Source of the DNA: Polyangiaceae bacterium
GTDB lineage: Bacteria; Myxococcota_A; Polyangia; Polyangiales; Polyangiaceae
NCBI GenBank assembly: GCA_016933275.1
Contig: JAFGBI010000074.1
Coordinates: 1-49,950, forward strand
DNA: 49,950 bases
Reading direction: 5' to 3'
Position 1 is the stretch's first letter. The number at the start of each line of letters is the position of its first letter. The notes under the pieces were generated by a model that saw nothing but the letters and a program-made list of their open reading frames with translations, did not search any database and was not told where the DNA came from. The position numbers and the translations under genes are program-made. Positions 27,153-35,389 of this stretch are shown here, one piece after another.

Positions 27153-27335
27153 CCCAAAATTCTAGATCACGGCCCCCCTCCTCCGCACGTGGCGGGCTGA
27201 TTATTTCGTCGGCGCACACGCGCCGCGAACACCCGCGACGGCGCCGAGCATCTCCTCGTGACGTCGGGGACCGGGTCCGCTGCGCCCACCGTACATCCCG
27301 CCAAACACCGGACCGCTCCCTGCCGGGGACGGGGT

Positions 27336-28145
27336 TCACCGCGCACCACCCCTGGTCCGCGGGCGCGGCACCCAGGGCAAGAAACGACGCCGCCGCAGGC
27401 CAGCGTGCAGCGTGAACGAGCGCGCCCAGGTGGGCGCCGCCGACAGCGCGTGAAGCCTCGCACAGAACGCGCCCAGGCGCTCCGGGTTCATGGCCGGGCC
27501 AACGAACGAGAAGGAGCGCAGGATACGCTCCAAGGTCGCCGGGGTGACCGGCGTCTGGTCGTGGAAATGGCGCGGCGGCGTGAGCCGCACGTCGGCCAGC
27601 GTCGCGAGGAGGCGGATCCCTTGCCCAACGTCTCGCGGCCGGCGATCCGAGGCGGCCTCGAGGAGGCGGCGCACCCCGTCCATGAACGGGGTCTGGGCGA
27701 ATTCGCAGGTGACGATGGCGAGCACACCGCCGGGGACCAGCACGCGATGAAGCTCCCTGGCGACGAGCTCCGCGTCCACGAAGTGCATGGCGTCAGCGAT
27801 GATCGAGAGATCGAAGGCGGGCTCCACGAACGGCAGCGACTCGGCCGCGGCGTGCACCGCGCGCAGGGCGATCCCGCGCTCGACGGCCGCGAGGCGCAAC
27901 CGCTCGAGCATGGCTCGCGCGGGCTCGATGGCCACGACATCGAAGCCCCGCTCCGCCAGCGGCAGCGCGAGGTGCCCGATCCCGGCGCCGAGCTCGAGCA
28001 CCCGGCCCGCCGGCGGCGCCAGGGCGGCGATCGCGCCGATCAGAGTCTCCGGATAGGACGGACGGGCGTCGTAGGCCGCTGCCATCTCGTTGAAGACCCA
28101 CGCCGCATCGTCCTCGACGCGGACCTGGCGACGCTGACGGCCCAT
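27336..28145 (-). CDS. Class I SAM-dependent methyltransferase
   Basis: A 269-aa cytosolic enzyme. SAM-binding motif I is VLELGAGIGHLALPLAERG (core ELGAGIG, residues about 47-53), motif II is VVAIEPARAML, an acidic/aromatic segment is ESLPFVEPAFDLSIIADAMHF, and the post-motif is HRVLVPGGVLAIV. The N terminus (FNEMAAAYDARPSYPETL) matches the methyltransferase type 11 group. The basic, Arg-rich C terminus is unusual. I chose the ATG at 28145 (MGRQRRQ) because the upstream open frame is Pro/Gly/Arg-rich and not protein-like. The substrate is unknown. The 223 bp between it and the SGNH gene show nothing recognisable. Confidence 0.85.
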   Translation of the reverse strand: MGRQRRQVRVEDDAAWVFNEMAAAYDARPSYPETLIGAIAALAPPAGRVLELGAGIGHLALPLAERGFDVVAIEPARAMLERLRLAAVERGIALRAVHAAAESLPFVEPAFDLSIIADAMHFVDAELVARELHRVLVPGGVLAIVTCEFAQTPFMDGVRRLLEAASDRRPRDVGQGIRLLATLADVRLTPPRHFHDQTPVTPATLERILRSFSFVGPAMNPERLGAFCARLHALSAAPTWARSFTLHAGLRRRRFLPWVPRPRTRGGAR

Positions 28146-28368
28146 GGTCGGGTCTTCGTAGCGCAGATCGCGGCAACGGGCTCGACACGGACGATCGCGA
28201 CCCGGCGGTCCGCCGCCGCTCGGTGCCGCGCCAACCGGCACTGGCCCTGGCTTCGGGCAATCCAGGCCGCGCTGGGTCTGCAATCCGTCGCGGCAGCCAA
28301 ACGGAACGGCAACCTCACCGCACCCCCGTGCGCGTGCGGCGACCGGTCGCCGCATCGTGGTCACCGGT

Positions 28369-30060
28369 TCAGGGCATGGTTTGGTAGAAGAGCGATAGGT
28401 CGATCGAGTCTGCCATCGCCTCGTATCCAGCGGTGCTGGGGTGGAGGCCGTCGTTGCTCAGCGCGGACAGGAGTTGCTGAGAATTCTGGGGGTCGGCCAC
28501 GGCGGTCGCGAAGTCGATGATCTCGTCGTAGGTGCTGTTGTTCATCACCCACGTGTTGACCTCGTTGCGAACGCTCTGCTTGGCGGCATCCGGGGTGTGG
28601 CCGGCGAAGGGCGTGAGCGGAGAGCCATAGACGAGGATGTGCGCGCCCTGGCACTTCTGGATGATCTGCTCGTAGCCCGCCGTGACCTGGCTCGCCGAGG
28701 CGTTGCCGTAGATGATGTCGTTCACCCCCATCAGGACGATGACCCACTTGACCTTCGGCCGGGTGAGGATGTCGCGATCTACCCGGTCCACCCCCGGGTC
28801 CATATAGCCATCGCTGGTCAGGAGGTTGTTGGCGCCCGCACCGAAGTTTAGCACGGACACCTTGTCCGCGAGCTGGGGGTCCTGGTTGACGGCGATGGTG
28901 AGATAGTCCGACCATCGCGCGAACTGGTTGAGAACGCCGTAGCCGTCGGTGATCGAGTCGCCCAGCGCCGCGATGGCATATGCATCGGCCGGGGCCATGA
29001 CCTCGATCGCGTTGATGAAGTACCAGCGATCCCTGGTCTCGGTGCCGCTCAGGCTACCTTGGGACACCGCATCGCCGCTGGCGACGTACGAGGTCGTGCG
29101 CGCTCCGGGGTGACCGGTGACATCGCTCGGGACGGTGTTGCCGAAGAGGATGGAGACGGCCGTCGGCTCCATCTCCTCGAGGGGGAAGTCCAACGGATCC
29201 GACCACGCCGTCTCGCCTACGGGGATGGATACGCTTGCGCTGCCGCCGAACTCGAACTCAGCGTCGGTCGCCGCGTCGATCTGTCCCGAACCGAGGGGCT
29301 GGGCATGGGCGATGTGGACCTTGCTGATCTCGACCGGACCGTTGCCCTTCTCGTTGCTGAGCTGGATCCGGATCTGGTTCCCCGAGTAGGTGGGCCACAC
29401 GAACTGGCGGAGCGTCTTGCCGTTGAGAGCTGGAGGTGCGTTCTTCGGTTCCGTCTTCTGGATGGTGGTCGCCCACGACGGGAGCCACTCCATCGTCGGC
29501 TGTCCCCCGGTAGTTGAGCCGGATTGCCCGCCGGTGCCACCGGACTCCGTGCCCCCGGCCGCGGTCTCGCCGCCGGTCGCTCCGCCACTCCCGGACTCAC
29601 CTCCGGTCGCCCCCCCGCTCGCGGTCTCGCCGCCCGTGGGCGTGCCACCGCTGCCAATGCCTCCAGAGGCACCGCCCGTGGCGCCAACTCCCCCAGTGCC
29701 ACCGGTCGCGGTCCCACCAGCCCCCTGGCCGCCGGTGGTCAGCGAACCACCAGTAGGTCCTCCTCCGGTCATCGACCCACCCCCGGTGCCGCCCGTGATC
29801 CCGGTGCCCCCGGTCAAGGAGCCGCCCAGGGTGCTTCCGCCCGTCCCCGCTCCGCCAGTCATCCCCGAGCCGCCGGTCGCCGCGCCACCCGATGGCGCCG
29901 CCGCCACACCTCCGCTGCTCGAGCCGCCAATCTGGGCAACCCCTCCCGTCCCGGTGCCGCCGTCAGGATCGTCCTCCGACTTGCAGGCAGAGCCCACGAC
30001 GGAAAACCCCAGAGCCAAGATGCCCAATCGAAGCCTTCGCGCACGCGAGAGAGTGCTCAT
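28369..30060 (-). CDS. SGNH/GDSL-hydrolase stalked lipoprotein
   Basis: A 563-aa predicted surface esterase. The signal ends VVGSAC with lipid at Cys26. A Gly/Thr/Ser-rich stalk runs to about residue 195. An N-terminal beta domain (TLRQFVWPTYSGNQIRIQLSN region) resembles that of actinobacterial GDSL lipases. The SGNH domain follows, with GDSIT (Ser369), FGAGAN (Gly block), MGVND (Asn about 447) and DGLHP (Asp537, His540). All catalytic blocks are present. The start at 30060 has a GGTGGAG ribosome site. Related enzymes deacetylate polysaccharides or cleave esters; the substrate is unknown. It shares stalk style with the GH8 lipoprotein nearby. Confidence 0.9.
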   Translation of the reverse strand: MSTLSRARRLRLGILALGFSVVGSACKSEDDPDGGTGTGGVAQIGGSSSGGVAAAPSGGAATGGSGMTGGAGTGGSTLGGSLTGGTGITGGTGGGSMTGGGPTGGSLTTGGQGAGGTATGGTGGVGATGGASGGIGSGGTPTGGETASGGATGGESGSGGATGGETAAGGTESGGTGGQSGSTTGGQPTMEWLPSWATTIQKTEPKNAPPALNGKTLRQFVWPTYSGNQIRIQLSNEKGNGPVEISKVHIAHAQPLGSGQIDAATDAEFEFGGSASVSIPVGETAWSDPLDFPLEEMEPTAVSILFGNTVPSDVTGHPGARTTSYVASGDAVSQGSLSGTETRDRWYFINAIEVMAPADAYAIAALGDSITDGYGVLNQFARWSDYLTIAVNQDPQLADKVSVLNFGAGANNLLTSDGYMDPGVDRVDRDILTRPKVKWVIVLMGVNDIIYGNASASQVTAGYEQIIQKCQGAHILVYGSPLTPFAGHTPDAAKQSVRNEVNTWVMNNSTYDEIIDFATAVADPQNSQQLLSALSNDGLHPSTAGYEAMADSIDLSLFYQTMP

Positions 30061-30243
30061 GACGCTCCACCTGCCGCAGGATCCTCCGCCCTGCAAGCTC
30101 TTTGCTCGGATCGGTCCGCGAACCAGCACGGCCCCATGATTTTGTCGACGCGACCGACCCGTTCGAACGCCGGGCCGCGCCAATCGCGACCGGCATCGCC
30201 AGGCAACCATCCGACCCGCGCGGCGAGCCACGCCCGCCGGGGT

Positions 30244-31032
30244 TCACCCACCAAGCAGATCGCGAAAGGCGTAGCGCCCTGGCGCCTTGCCGAGCAACCA
30301 GCGCGCCGCTCTCAGTGCCCCCTGCGCCAAGAGATCACGGCTGTGGGCGCGGTGAGTGAGCTCGAGCCGCTCACCAGGACCGAGGAGGTGCACCGTGTGA
30401 TCACCGACCACGTCGCCGCCGCGCACGGCGAGCACTCCTAGCTCGTCGCTCTGCCGTGCCCCGACTTCGCCATCGCGACCAGACACCTCACGCGCCCCTG
30501 GGCGAACGACCTCCACCGCTTGCCCGAGCCGACGCGCAGTACCGCTCGGAGCGTCGACCTTCCTCCGGTGGTGGATCTCGACGATCTCTACGTCGTAGTC
30601 GGGACCCAGCCGGCGAACCGCCTGCTCGACGAGCTCCGCCAGCACCTGGACACCGAGGCTGGTGTTCGGCGCCCAGAGGACGGGGACGAGCGCCGCGGCC
30701 TGGTCGAGCGCCCGCTGAGCGGCAGGGTCGAGGTGGGTCGTGCCGCTCATGAGCGCGACCCCCTCCCGCGCGGCGGCGGCCGCGATCTCGACGACCGCCG
30801 CCGCCGTCGAGAAGTCGACGACGACCTCGGCACCGAGCACCGCGGCGGTCTGGTCCGGGGTCGCCACCACACCGAGGGTGCCAAGCCCCGCGAGCTCGCC
30901 GAGGTCGCGACCCGCGGCCGGATCGTTGGGCGCGCAGCCCGCGCCGACCAGCTCGATGTCCGCGGCCGCGTGGGCGAGCCGCGCGATCGTGAGACCCATG
31001 CGCCCGGTGGCGCCGTGGATGGCAAGCTTCAT
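30244..31032 (-). CDS. dapB: 4-hydroxy-tetrahydrodipicolinate reductase
   Basis: A 262-aa enzyme of lysine and diaminopimelate synthesis that reduces hydroxy-tetrahydrodipicolinate with NAD(P)H. The N-terminal nucleotide-binding motif is GATGRMG (6-12). VVVDFSTAAAV and SGTTHLD mark the fold, and the substrate-binding signature EIHHRRKVDAPSGTA carries the conserved His pair and Lys. The C terminus has HRAHSRDLLAQGALRAARWL. The ATG at 31032 puts the Rossmann motif at the N terminus; the frame is open upstream to 31179 without family-like sequence. It stands alone here, with no other dap genes in view. Confidence 0.96.
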   Translation of the reverse strand: MKLAIHGATGRMGLTIARLAHAAADIELVGAGCAPNDPAAGRDLGELAGLGTLGVVATPDQTAAVLGAEVVVDFSTAAAVVEIAAAAAREGVALMSGTTHLDPAAQRALDQAAALVPVLWAPNTSLGVQVLAELVEQAVRRLGPDYDVEIVEIHHRRKVDAPSGTARRLGQAVEVVRPGAREVSGRDGEVGARQSDELGVLAVRGGDVVGDHTVHLLGPGERLELTHRAHSRDLLAQGALRAARWLLGKAPGRYAFRDLLGG

Positions 31033-31211
31033 GGGGTGCTCGGCGCAAGGTCCCAGAGGAACCTCCCGAACGCAAGCGGCGACACTGCTCGTGGAGGCAC
31101 CCTGGTCCCGGAGTTGGTGCGTGCGGGTCACGGAGGGAAAGGGACGACGTGCAGCAGCGCCCCCCACCCGTAGCCGCAAGCGGACGGGGATGGTACGGGG
31201 TCACCGCGGTC

Positions 31212-31802
31212 ATGCAGACGCATCTCGACTCCTCGCTCTGGTGGTCCTGGCTGCTGGTCCCGGCGCTGATCTTCCTGGCCCGCATCCTCGACCAGACCGT
31301 CGGGACCCTCCGTCTGATCTTCGTGGCGAAGGGCTATCGCCACCTGGCTCCGGCCCTCGGCTTCTTCGAGGTCATCATTTGGCTGATGGCCGTCACCCAG
31401 GTTTTTCGGCACCTCACCAATCCCGTCGCGTACATCGCCTACGGCGCGGGCTTCGCGACCGGCAACTACCTCGGGATCCGGATCGAGGAGTGGCTGTCGC
31501 TCGGCGACGCGGTGGTCAGGATCATCCCCCGGCGTAGCGTGACGGAGCTCATCGCCTGCCTGCGTAAAGAGGGCTTTGGGGTCACGGTCGTGGACGCCGA
31601 GGGAGCGAGCGGCAAGGTGCAGATCGTGTTCACCATCGTCCGGCGCAAGACCCTCCCCGCGGTCGTCGAGCTCATCAATCATCACAACCCGCACGCCTTT
31701 TTTACGATCGAGGACGTGCGAGCGGTGCGGGAGGGCTACTTCGGCTTCCAACCGCCGTGCCCGCGAACCCCGTGGCCTTGGCTGGGGCGGAAGTCCAAGT
31801 AG
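31212..31802 (+). CDS. UPF0316/DUF2179 membrane protein
   Basis: A 196-aa protein with the UPF0316 architecture: N-terminal hydrophobic helices (LLVPALIFLARILDQTVGTL, LAPALGFFEVIIWLMAV, YIAYGAGFATGNYLGI) followed by a cytosolic DUF2179-like domain. The latter holds RIIPRRSVTELIACLRKEGFGVT, KVQIVFTIVRRKTLPAVVELI and FFTIEDVRAVREG. The start at 31212 (MQTHLDSS) precedes the first helix. It is divergent from dapB. The family's function is not established; DUF2179 domains occur in membrane proteins suspected of binding small ligands. Confidence 0.88.
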   Translation: MQTHLDSSLWWSWLLVPALIFLARILDQTVGTLRLIFVAKGYRHLAPALGFFEVIIWLMAVTQVFRHLTNPVAYIAYGAGFATGNYLGIRIEEWLSLGDAVVRIIPRRSVTELIACLRKEGFGVTVVDAEGASGKVQIVFTIVRRKTLPAVVELINHHNPHAFFTIEDVRAVREGYFGFQPPCPRTPWPWLGRKSK

Positions 31803-32089
31803 GGCGCGAGCGCCAAGAAGGGGCCACGCCGGGTATGGCACCTTCCTGGGCGGACTGGTGGTGGGTGTTCCACGGCGAATGCGTCGGGGCACTGGAGCTT
31901 CTCGCCGAGACGGTCGGTGGGGCCGAGCGCGGGCGCGAGCGGCTGCGCGTGTTCAAGGGCCAAGGCGACGCCGGGCGCGAGCTGGCAGGAGGTCGTGCTG
32001 TCCGAGGCGCTGCGCGCGAAGGCCGCGAGCCTGCACTCGTGGAAGCAATAGGAGGACGAGAACCTCGCTTCCGACACACCGCTCGGCAA

Positions 32090-32272
32090 CGCAGCGTCGT
32101 GACGACGATGCTCCACACGCACCCGAGCGAGAAAACGCCAATGGTCCTTCGGCTCGAGGACGGGCGTTGGTCTATCCTCCAGGTGTTCGCGGACGGCGCG
32201 AAGGTGCGCGCGGAGCCCTTCGCGGCCTTCGAGCTCGACCTCGCGGTGCCTTGGGCAGACGTCGTATTCTGA
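32090..32272 (+). pseudogene. Remnant of a Uma2-family protein (C-terminal piece)
   Basis: The frame ending at 32272 encodes MVLRLEDGRWSILQV, then KVRAEPFAAFELDLAVPWAD. This closely resembles the C terminus of Uma2-family (PF05685, restriction-endonuclease-like fold) proteins in myxobacteria. The N-terminal half with the catalytic residues is not found upstream. Between 31803 and 32090 other short coding-like pieces occur in a different frame (for example SWQEVVLSEALRAKAASLHS at about 31980-32048, then a TAG). I read 31803-32506 as decayed sequence; 32273-32506 shows nothing else. Confidence 0.4.
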
Positions 32273-32506
32273 AGCGAAGCCGGGAGCGTTGGCACGGCTT
32301 CGGAGCGAAGAATGGCGGAACGCGGCCCGTCGGCCAGATTCGGTCTAGACCACACGGCCAGGGGACCACAGGCGCGATCGTCCCCGTGGACTGCGCGAAG
32401 ACGTGCAGTCCATCCGGTCGCGACAGCCGGCAGCGACGGGGGCGTATCCCGACAGCTACGCTCGGCGTCAGGCCAATCCCGGCCCCGGGTGGCCCGGGTT
32501 CATCGT

Positions 32507-33290
32507 TCATCGCGCCGGGGGAGCACCGACCCCGGGTGGCGGGACCAGGACGGATACGTCGACCAGGATCTTCGCCAGCAGCCCGGGAACCAGGAAGCGT
32601 CCGACGCAGAGCTCAACGGGGTACCAGCGGGGGCCGATGCGACAGGAGATCTGCCGGGCGGCCTCGGCGGGATTCGAGCCGACGAGGTCGAAGTGGCCGG
32701 TGCTCGTGAGGACCAAACCCGCATCGGTGCCCGCGATCGCTCGCGTGAGAAGGAGGAGGCTGCCATCGGAGACGCGCCAATACCGCACCGTGCCGTCCGG
32801 CGAGCTCGAGGCGAGCAAGCTCCCATCGGGCGAAAACGCCACGGACATGACCGAGCCTTGGTGACCGTCCAGCGTCCGCAGCGCGGCCCCGTCCCGCACG
32901 CGCCACAGCCGCACCGTCCGATCAGAGGAGCCCGAGACGAGCAGGCTCCCGTCTGGCGAGAACCCCACCGACCAGATCCGGCCTTGATGGCCCTCGAGCT
33001 CCCACGAGCTTCCCTCGTGCTCCACCTGCACGACAAACGCCGTGTTGGAGCCGGTGCTCACGGCGAGGGTGCTGCCATCGGGCGAGCAAGCAAGGTGGGC
33101 CGAAGATCAGATCGCCCAGCTTCTCCACCATCGCCCCATCCCGCACCCGCCGCAGGTCAACTCCCCCCAAGCCCGAAGCGGCGGCGAACGTACGTCCATC
33201 GGGAGCGAACGCTACGGACCAGACCGCCACCCGCGCTCGGTCATACCCCGCGGGATAGTCGGGCGAGCTTCGGCGCCAAGGAGAAGCGGA
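32507..33290 (-). pseudogene. WD40-repeat protein fragment with frameshift
   Basis: Three WD40 blades are readable on the minus strand: VAVWSVAFAPDGRTFAAASG in one frame (about 33180-33245), then LACSPDGSTLAVS, IWSVGFSPDGSLLVSGS..TVRLW and VMSVAFSPDGSLLASSS..TVRYW in a second frame (32507-33095). The switch needs a single-base indel between about 33083 and 33110, where the second frame meets a TGA just upstream of the WD motif. No signal peptide or start codon with a ribosome site was found upstream, so the 5' part is also lost. The C-terminal 80 residues after the last blade (AGLVLTSTGHFDLVGSNP onward) resemble the tail seen after WD40 arrays in some myxobacterial and cyanobacterial proteins. 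The stretch 33290-33579 holds nothing I can identify. Confidence 0.6.
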
Positions 33291-33579
33291 CGGCCACAGC
33301 TCCGAACTCCAGCGGCCGTTGCGGGCGGGCGAAAGGAGCGAGCGGCCGCTGGCAGGCCAGCAGTGGTGGAGGATGACGCGAGCCGCGAGCCGAACGCGCT
33401 GATGGGGCGACCGCGGCCCGACGTCGCTGCAGGGCGCACCAATGCCGATCCCTACCCGCGCGGCCTTCATTGCCATCGAGAACGAGACGAGGTCTCGGAT
33501 CTCAACTTCACCGCAGTTCGGTCGCGTGGGTCGCGGTCGCCGCCGGTTCGGCTCCCTGGGGTGCGAGCCGCTGGGAGCA

Positions 33580-34836
33580 CTACTTCCGAGGGCGGCTCCT
33601 CTCGGAGAGATCGGCGCCCGGCGGTCCTTGTTTCCTGTGGGGACCGCCCTCAACCCGGGCGAAGTCCGGGGTAGCTGCTCCGGACGTCATCGCCGCGACC
33701 CACTCCCAAATCGCAGCGGCCGAGGCCTCCGCGATGGTGCTGCCGATCAACGCACCGCCAGCGAAGTACGTCCCCGAGTCGGACGCCGGCAGGATGTCGT
33801 AGGTGAACGCATGGCGATAGGGGACCATCTCGACGTCGACCATTTCCACCCCTCCGAGTTGCCCTCCCGCGCGGAGCTCGCCGAAGGTCCGACCGTCGGC
33901 GGTTGGGTGCGGACCGCTGACTTCGAGCACGGATCCCGTCGCGAGCACGACACGGACCACCTGGTGTCCGAGCCTGGCGCGCGCACGGCTGACCTTGCGC
34001 AGGGGCACGGCCACGACCTCTCCTCGATCCACGCTGAAGACGATGTCCCCGACCGAAAGGGATGCGATCGGGCGTTCGCCCGTCGGCGTCGCGATGGGCG
34101 TGTCTGGGGACGCGCACACTCCCATCATGCAGGTGGTGTACTGGGTCTCGCAGGTACACGCCGCTCCGTGACAGCTCGAGCACTGCGAGCCTGGCAAGTG
34201 GTAGGGCACGCAGGGTTCGCCGCCCCCGGTCCCGCCCGTACCTGTTCCACCCGTGCTGGTCCCACCGGTGGCCATGCCACCGGTACCAACGCCGCCGGTC
34301 GCCGCGCCGCCCGTGCCAATGCCACCGGTCACCATGCCGCCCGTGCTGACACCACCGGTCACCATGCCGCCCGTGGGCGCGCCACCCGTTGCGACGCCCC
34401 CGGTGGCGAGGCCGCCCGTGCCGAAGCCGCCGGTGCCGAAGCCGCCGGTCGCCATGCCGCCCGTAGGCACGCCCCCGGTGGCGAGGCCGCCCGTGCCGAG
34501 GCCGCCGGTGGTCATGCCCCCGGTGCTCAGACCGCCGCTGCTCGCCCCACCCGTGGCCTGGCCGCCGATGCCCAGGCCGCCGCTGCTGACGCCGCCCGCG
34601 AGCTCACCGCCAGTACTCGAGCCTCCGGTGTTCTGAACCCCGCCGGTACCGAACGAGTCGCCACCCGTCGTGGCGCCGCCCAGGTCGTTGCCCCCCGACG
34701 AATCCATGGTGCCGCCGGAGCCCCAGGGGGCATCGTCGCTGTCGTCACCTCCGCAGGCGAGCGCCGTGAGCCAGCCGCTCACGACTACCAGAACCAGAAC
34801 GTATTTCCGACTGGAGCCAAAAAGGTCAAAAGCCAT
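33580..34836 (-). CDS. Stalked lipoprotein with C-terminal Hint (hedgehog/intein-like) domain
   Basis: A 418-aa predicted lipoprotein. The signal ends LTALAC with lipid at Cys28. Residues about 38-212 are an exceptionally long Gly/Thr stalk made of TGGxxTGG-type pentads. A short Cys-rich segment follows (CSSCHGAACTCETQ). A Hint-type domain runs from Cys241 (CASPDTPIATPTGERPI, SVGDIVFSVD), with the block-B-like His310 in SGPHPTADGRTF and the terminal YFAGGALIG strand. The usual intein His-Asn end is replaced by Ser-Thr, as in hedgehog-like and bacterial Hint proteins that do not splice. The start at 34836 is backed by GGAGAG 8 nt upstream. Self-cleavage at Cys241 is a prediction. Confidence 0.82.
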   Translation of the reverse strand: MAFDLFGSSRKYVLVLVVVSGWLTALACGGDDSDDAPWGSGGTMDSSGGNDLGGATTGGDSFGTGGVQNTGGSSTGGELAGGVSSGGLGIGGQATGGASSGGLSTGGMTTGGLGTGGLATGGVPTGGMATGGFGTGGFGTGGLATGGVATGGAPTGGMVTGGVSTGGMVTGGIGTGGAATGGVGTGGMATGGTSTGGTGTGGTGGGEPCVPYHLPGSQCSSCHGAACTCETQYTTCMMGVCASPDTPIATPTGERPIASLSVGDIVFSVDRGEVVAVPLRKVSRARARLGHQVVRVVLATGSVLEVSGPHPTADGRTFGELRAGGQLGGVEMVDVEMVPYRHAFTYDILPASDSGTYFAGGALIGSTIAEASAAAIWEWVAAMTSGAATPDFARVEGGPHRKQGPPGADLSERSRPRK

Positions 34837-35303
34837 GGTGGTGCTCTCCAATGAAAAACCCCAAGGTGCCGGAGCGGCCCGAGGCACACGGCGACACGAC
34901 GGGAACCAGGAGGGGAGGAGGAGGACGCCCCGAGCGTAGCAGATCGGCGCTCCACGTCGTGCAGAGGACGACCAAACGGCCTTGCCGCGGCCGACTCTGG
35001 AGATAGTCCAGGCTCCGCCGTCTTCTCGCGCCCGTCCGGCCACAAGATTCGCCGGGCACCGCTGCGCCGGGGGAAACCGGACATCTTCTCGAGGCGCAGC
35101 CCGGGGGGGTCACAAGCCCCATGAACAGGCGGTGGTCGAGGAGCAACCGGTCGAGCGAACGCGCGAACCCACCCGCCAGGGACGCGCGAACGACGGACGC
35201 ATCCGCGAGGAGGTTTCTTGCGGCCATTTCGCCAATCCTGGAGCAGCAATCAGGTTGATTGCTACGTCAATTCACCACCGAATCGGTAGCAGATCTCGTC
35301 CGA
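34837..35303. other. Gene-poor stretch with decayed coding pieces
   Basis: No intact gene is supported. On the minus strand a coding-like piece starting at 35227 (MAARNLLADASVVRASLAGG onward) turns unprotein-like just after a homopolymer run of seven G (plus strand, about 35102-35108). The next frame then looks better (GLRLEKMSGFPRRSGARRIL), which would fit an indel in that run. The first 30 bp hold the ribosome site of the Hint lipoprotein gene. A separate 19-bp dyad sits at 35245-35263. Confidence 0.3.
35245..35263. promoter_or_regulatory. AT-rich 8-bp dyad AGCAATCA-GGT-TGATTGCT
   Basis: A perfect inverted repeat of 8 bp with a 3-nt centre, strikingly AT-rich for this window. It lies between decayed sequence and the second hairpin repeat, about 120 bp beyond the stop of the ASST-like gene. 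It resembles a dimeric repressor operator more than a terminator. No gene start lies close by, so any regulated promoter may have been lost. Confidence 0.35.
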
Positions 35304-35389
35304 GGCGCCGTTGGAGACGTACCCTCGCTGGGCATGGGAACGCTTCCAGCGCTGCCGTTGCTGTTGGCAACCCGATCGGTGCTCTAGGG
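35304..35389. repeat. Hairpin repeat element, copy 2 (degenerate stem, conserved tail)
   Basis: The stem arms 35304-35324 and 35336-35356 pair at 15 of 21 positions around an 11-nt loop, the same geometry as copy 1 at 2-54. The right arm end and the tail 35357-35389 match copy 1 with only a few differences (tail 31 of 33). The TAG stop of the ASST-like gene lies inside the tail. The right half is much better conserved than the left arm, so selection or recent copying acted mainly on the tail and right arm. Confidence 0.8.

Noticed and set aside
29390..30139. Long plus-strand proline-rich open frames (also 34253-34636, 36606-37055 and 3235-3603)
   Set aside because: They are exact antisense shadows of the Gly/Thr-rich stalks of the lipoprotein genes; Gly codons read as Pro on the opposite strand.
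32289..32310. TGGCAC motif as a sigma54 promoter
   Set aside because: The required GC element at the -12 position is missing.
34230..34640. Regular short repeats in the Hint lipoprotein resembling an array
   Set aside because: These are degenerate in-frame Gly/Thr codon repeats without spacer/repeat structure; not CRISPR.
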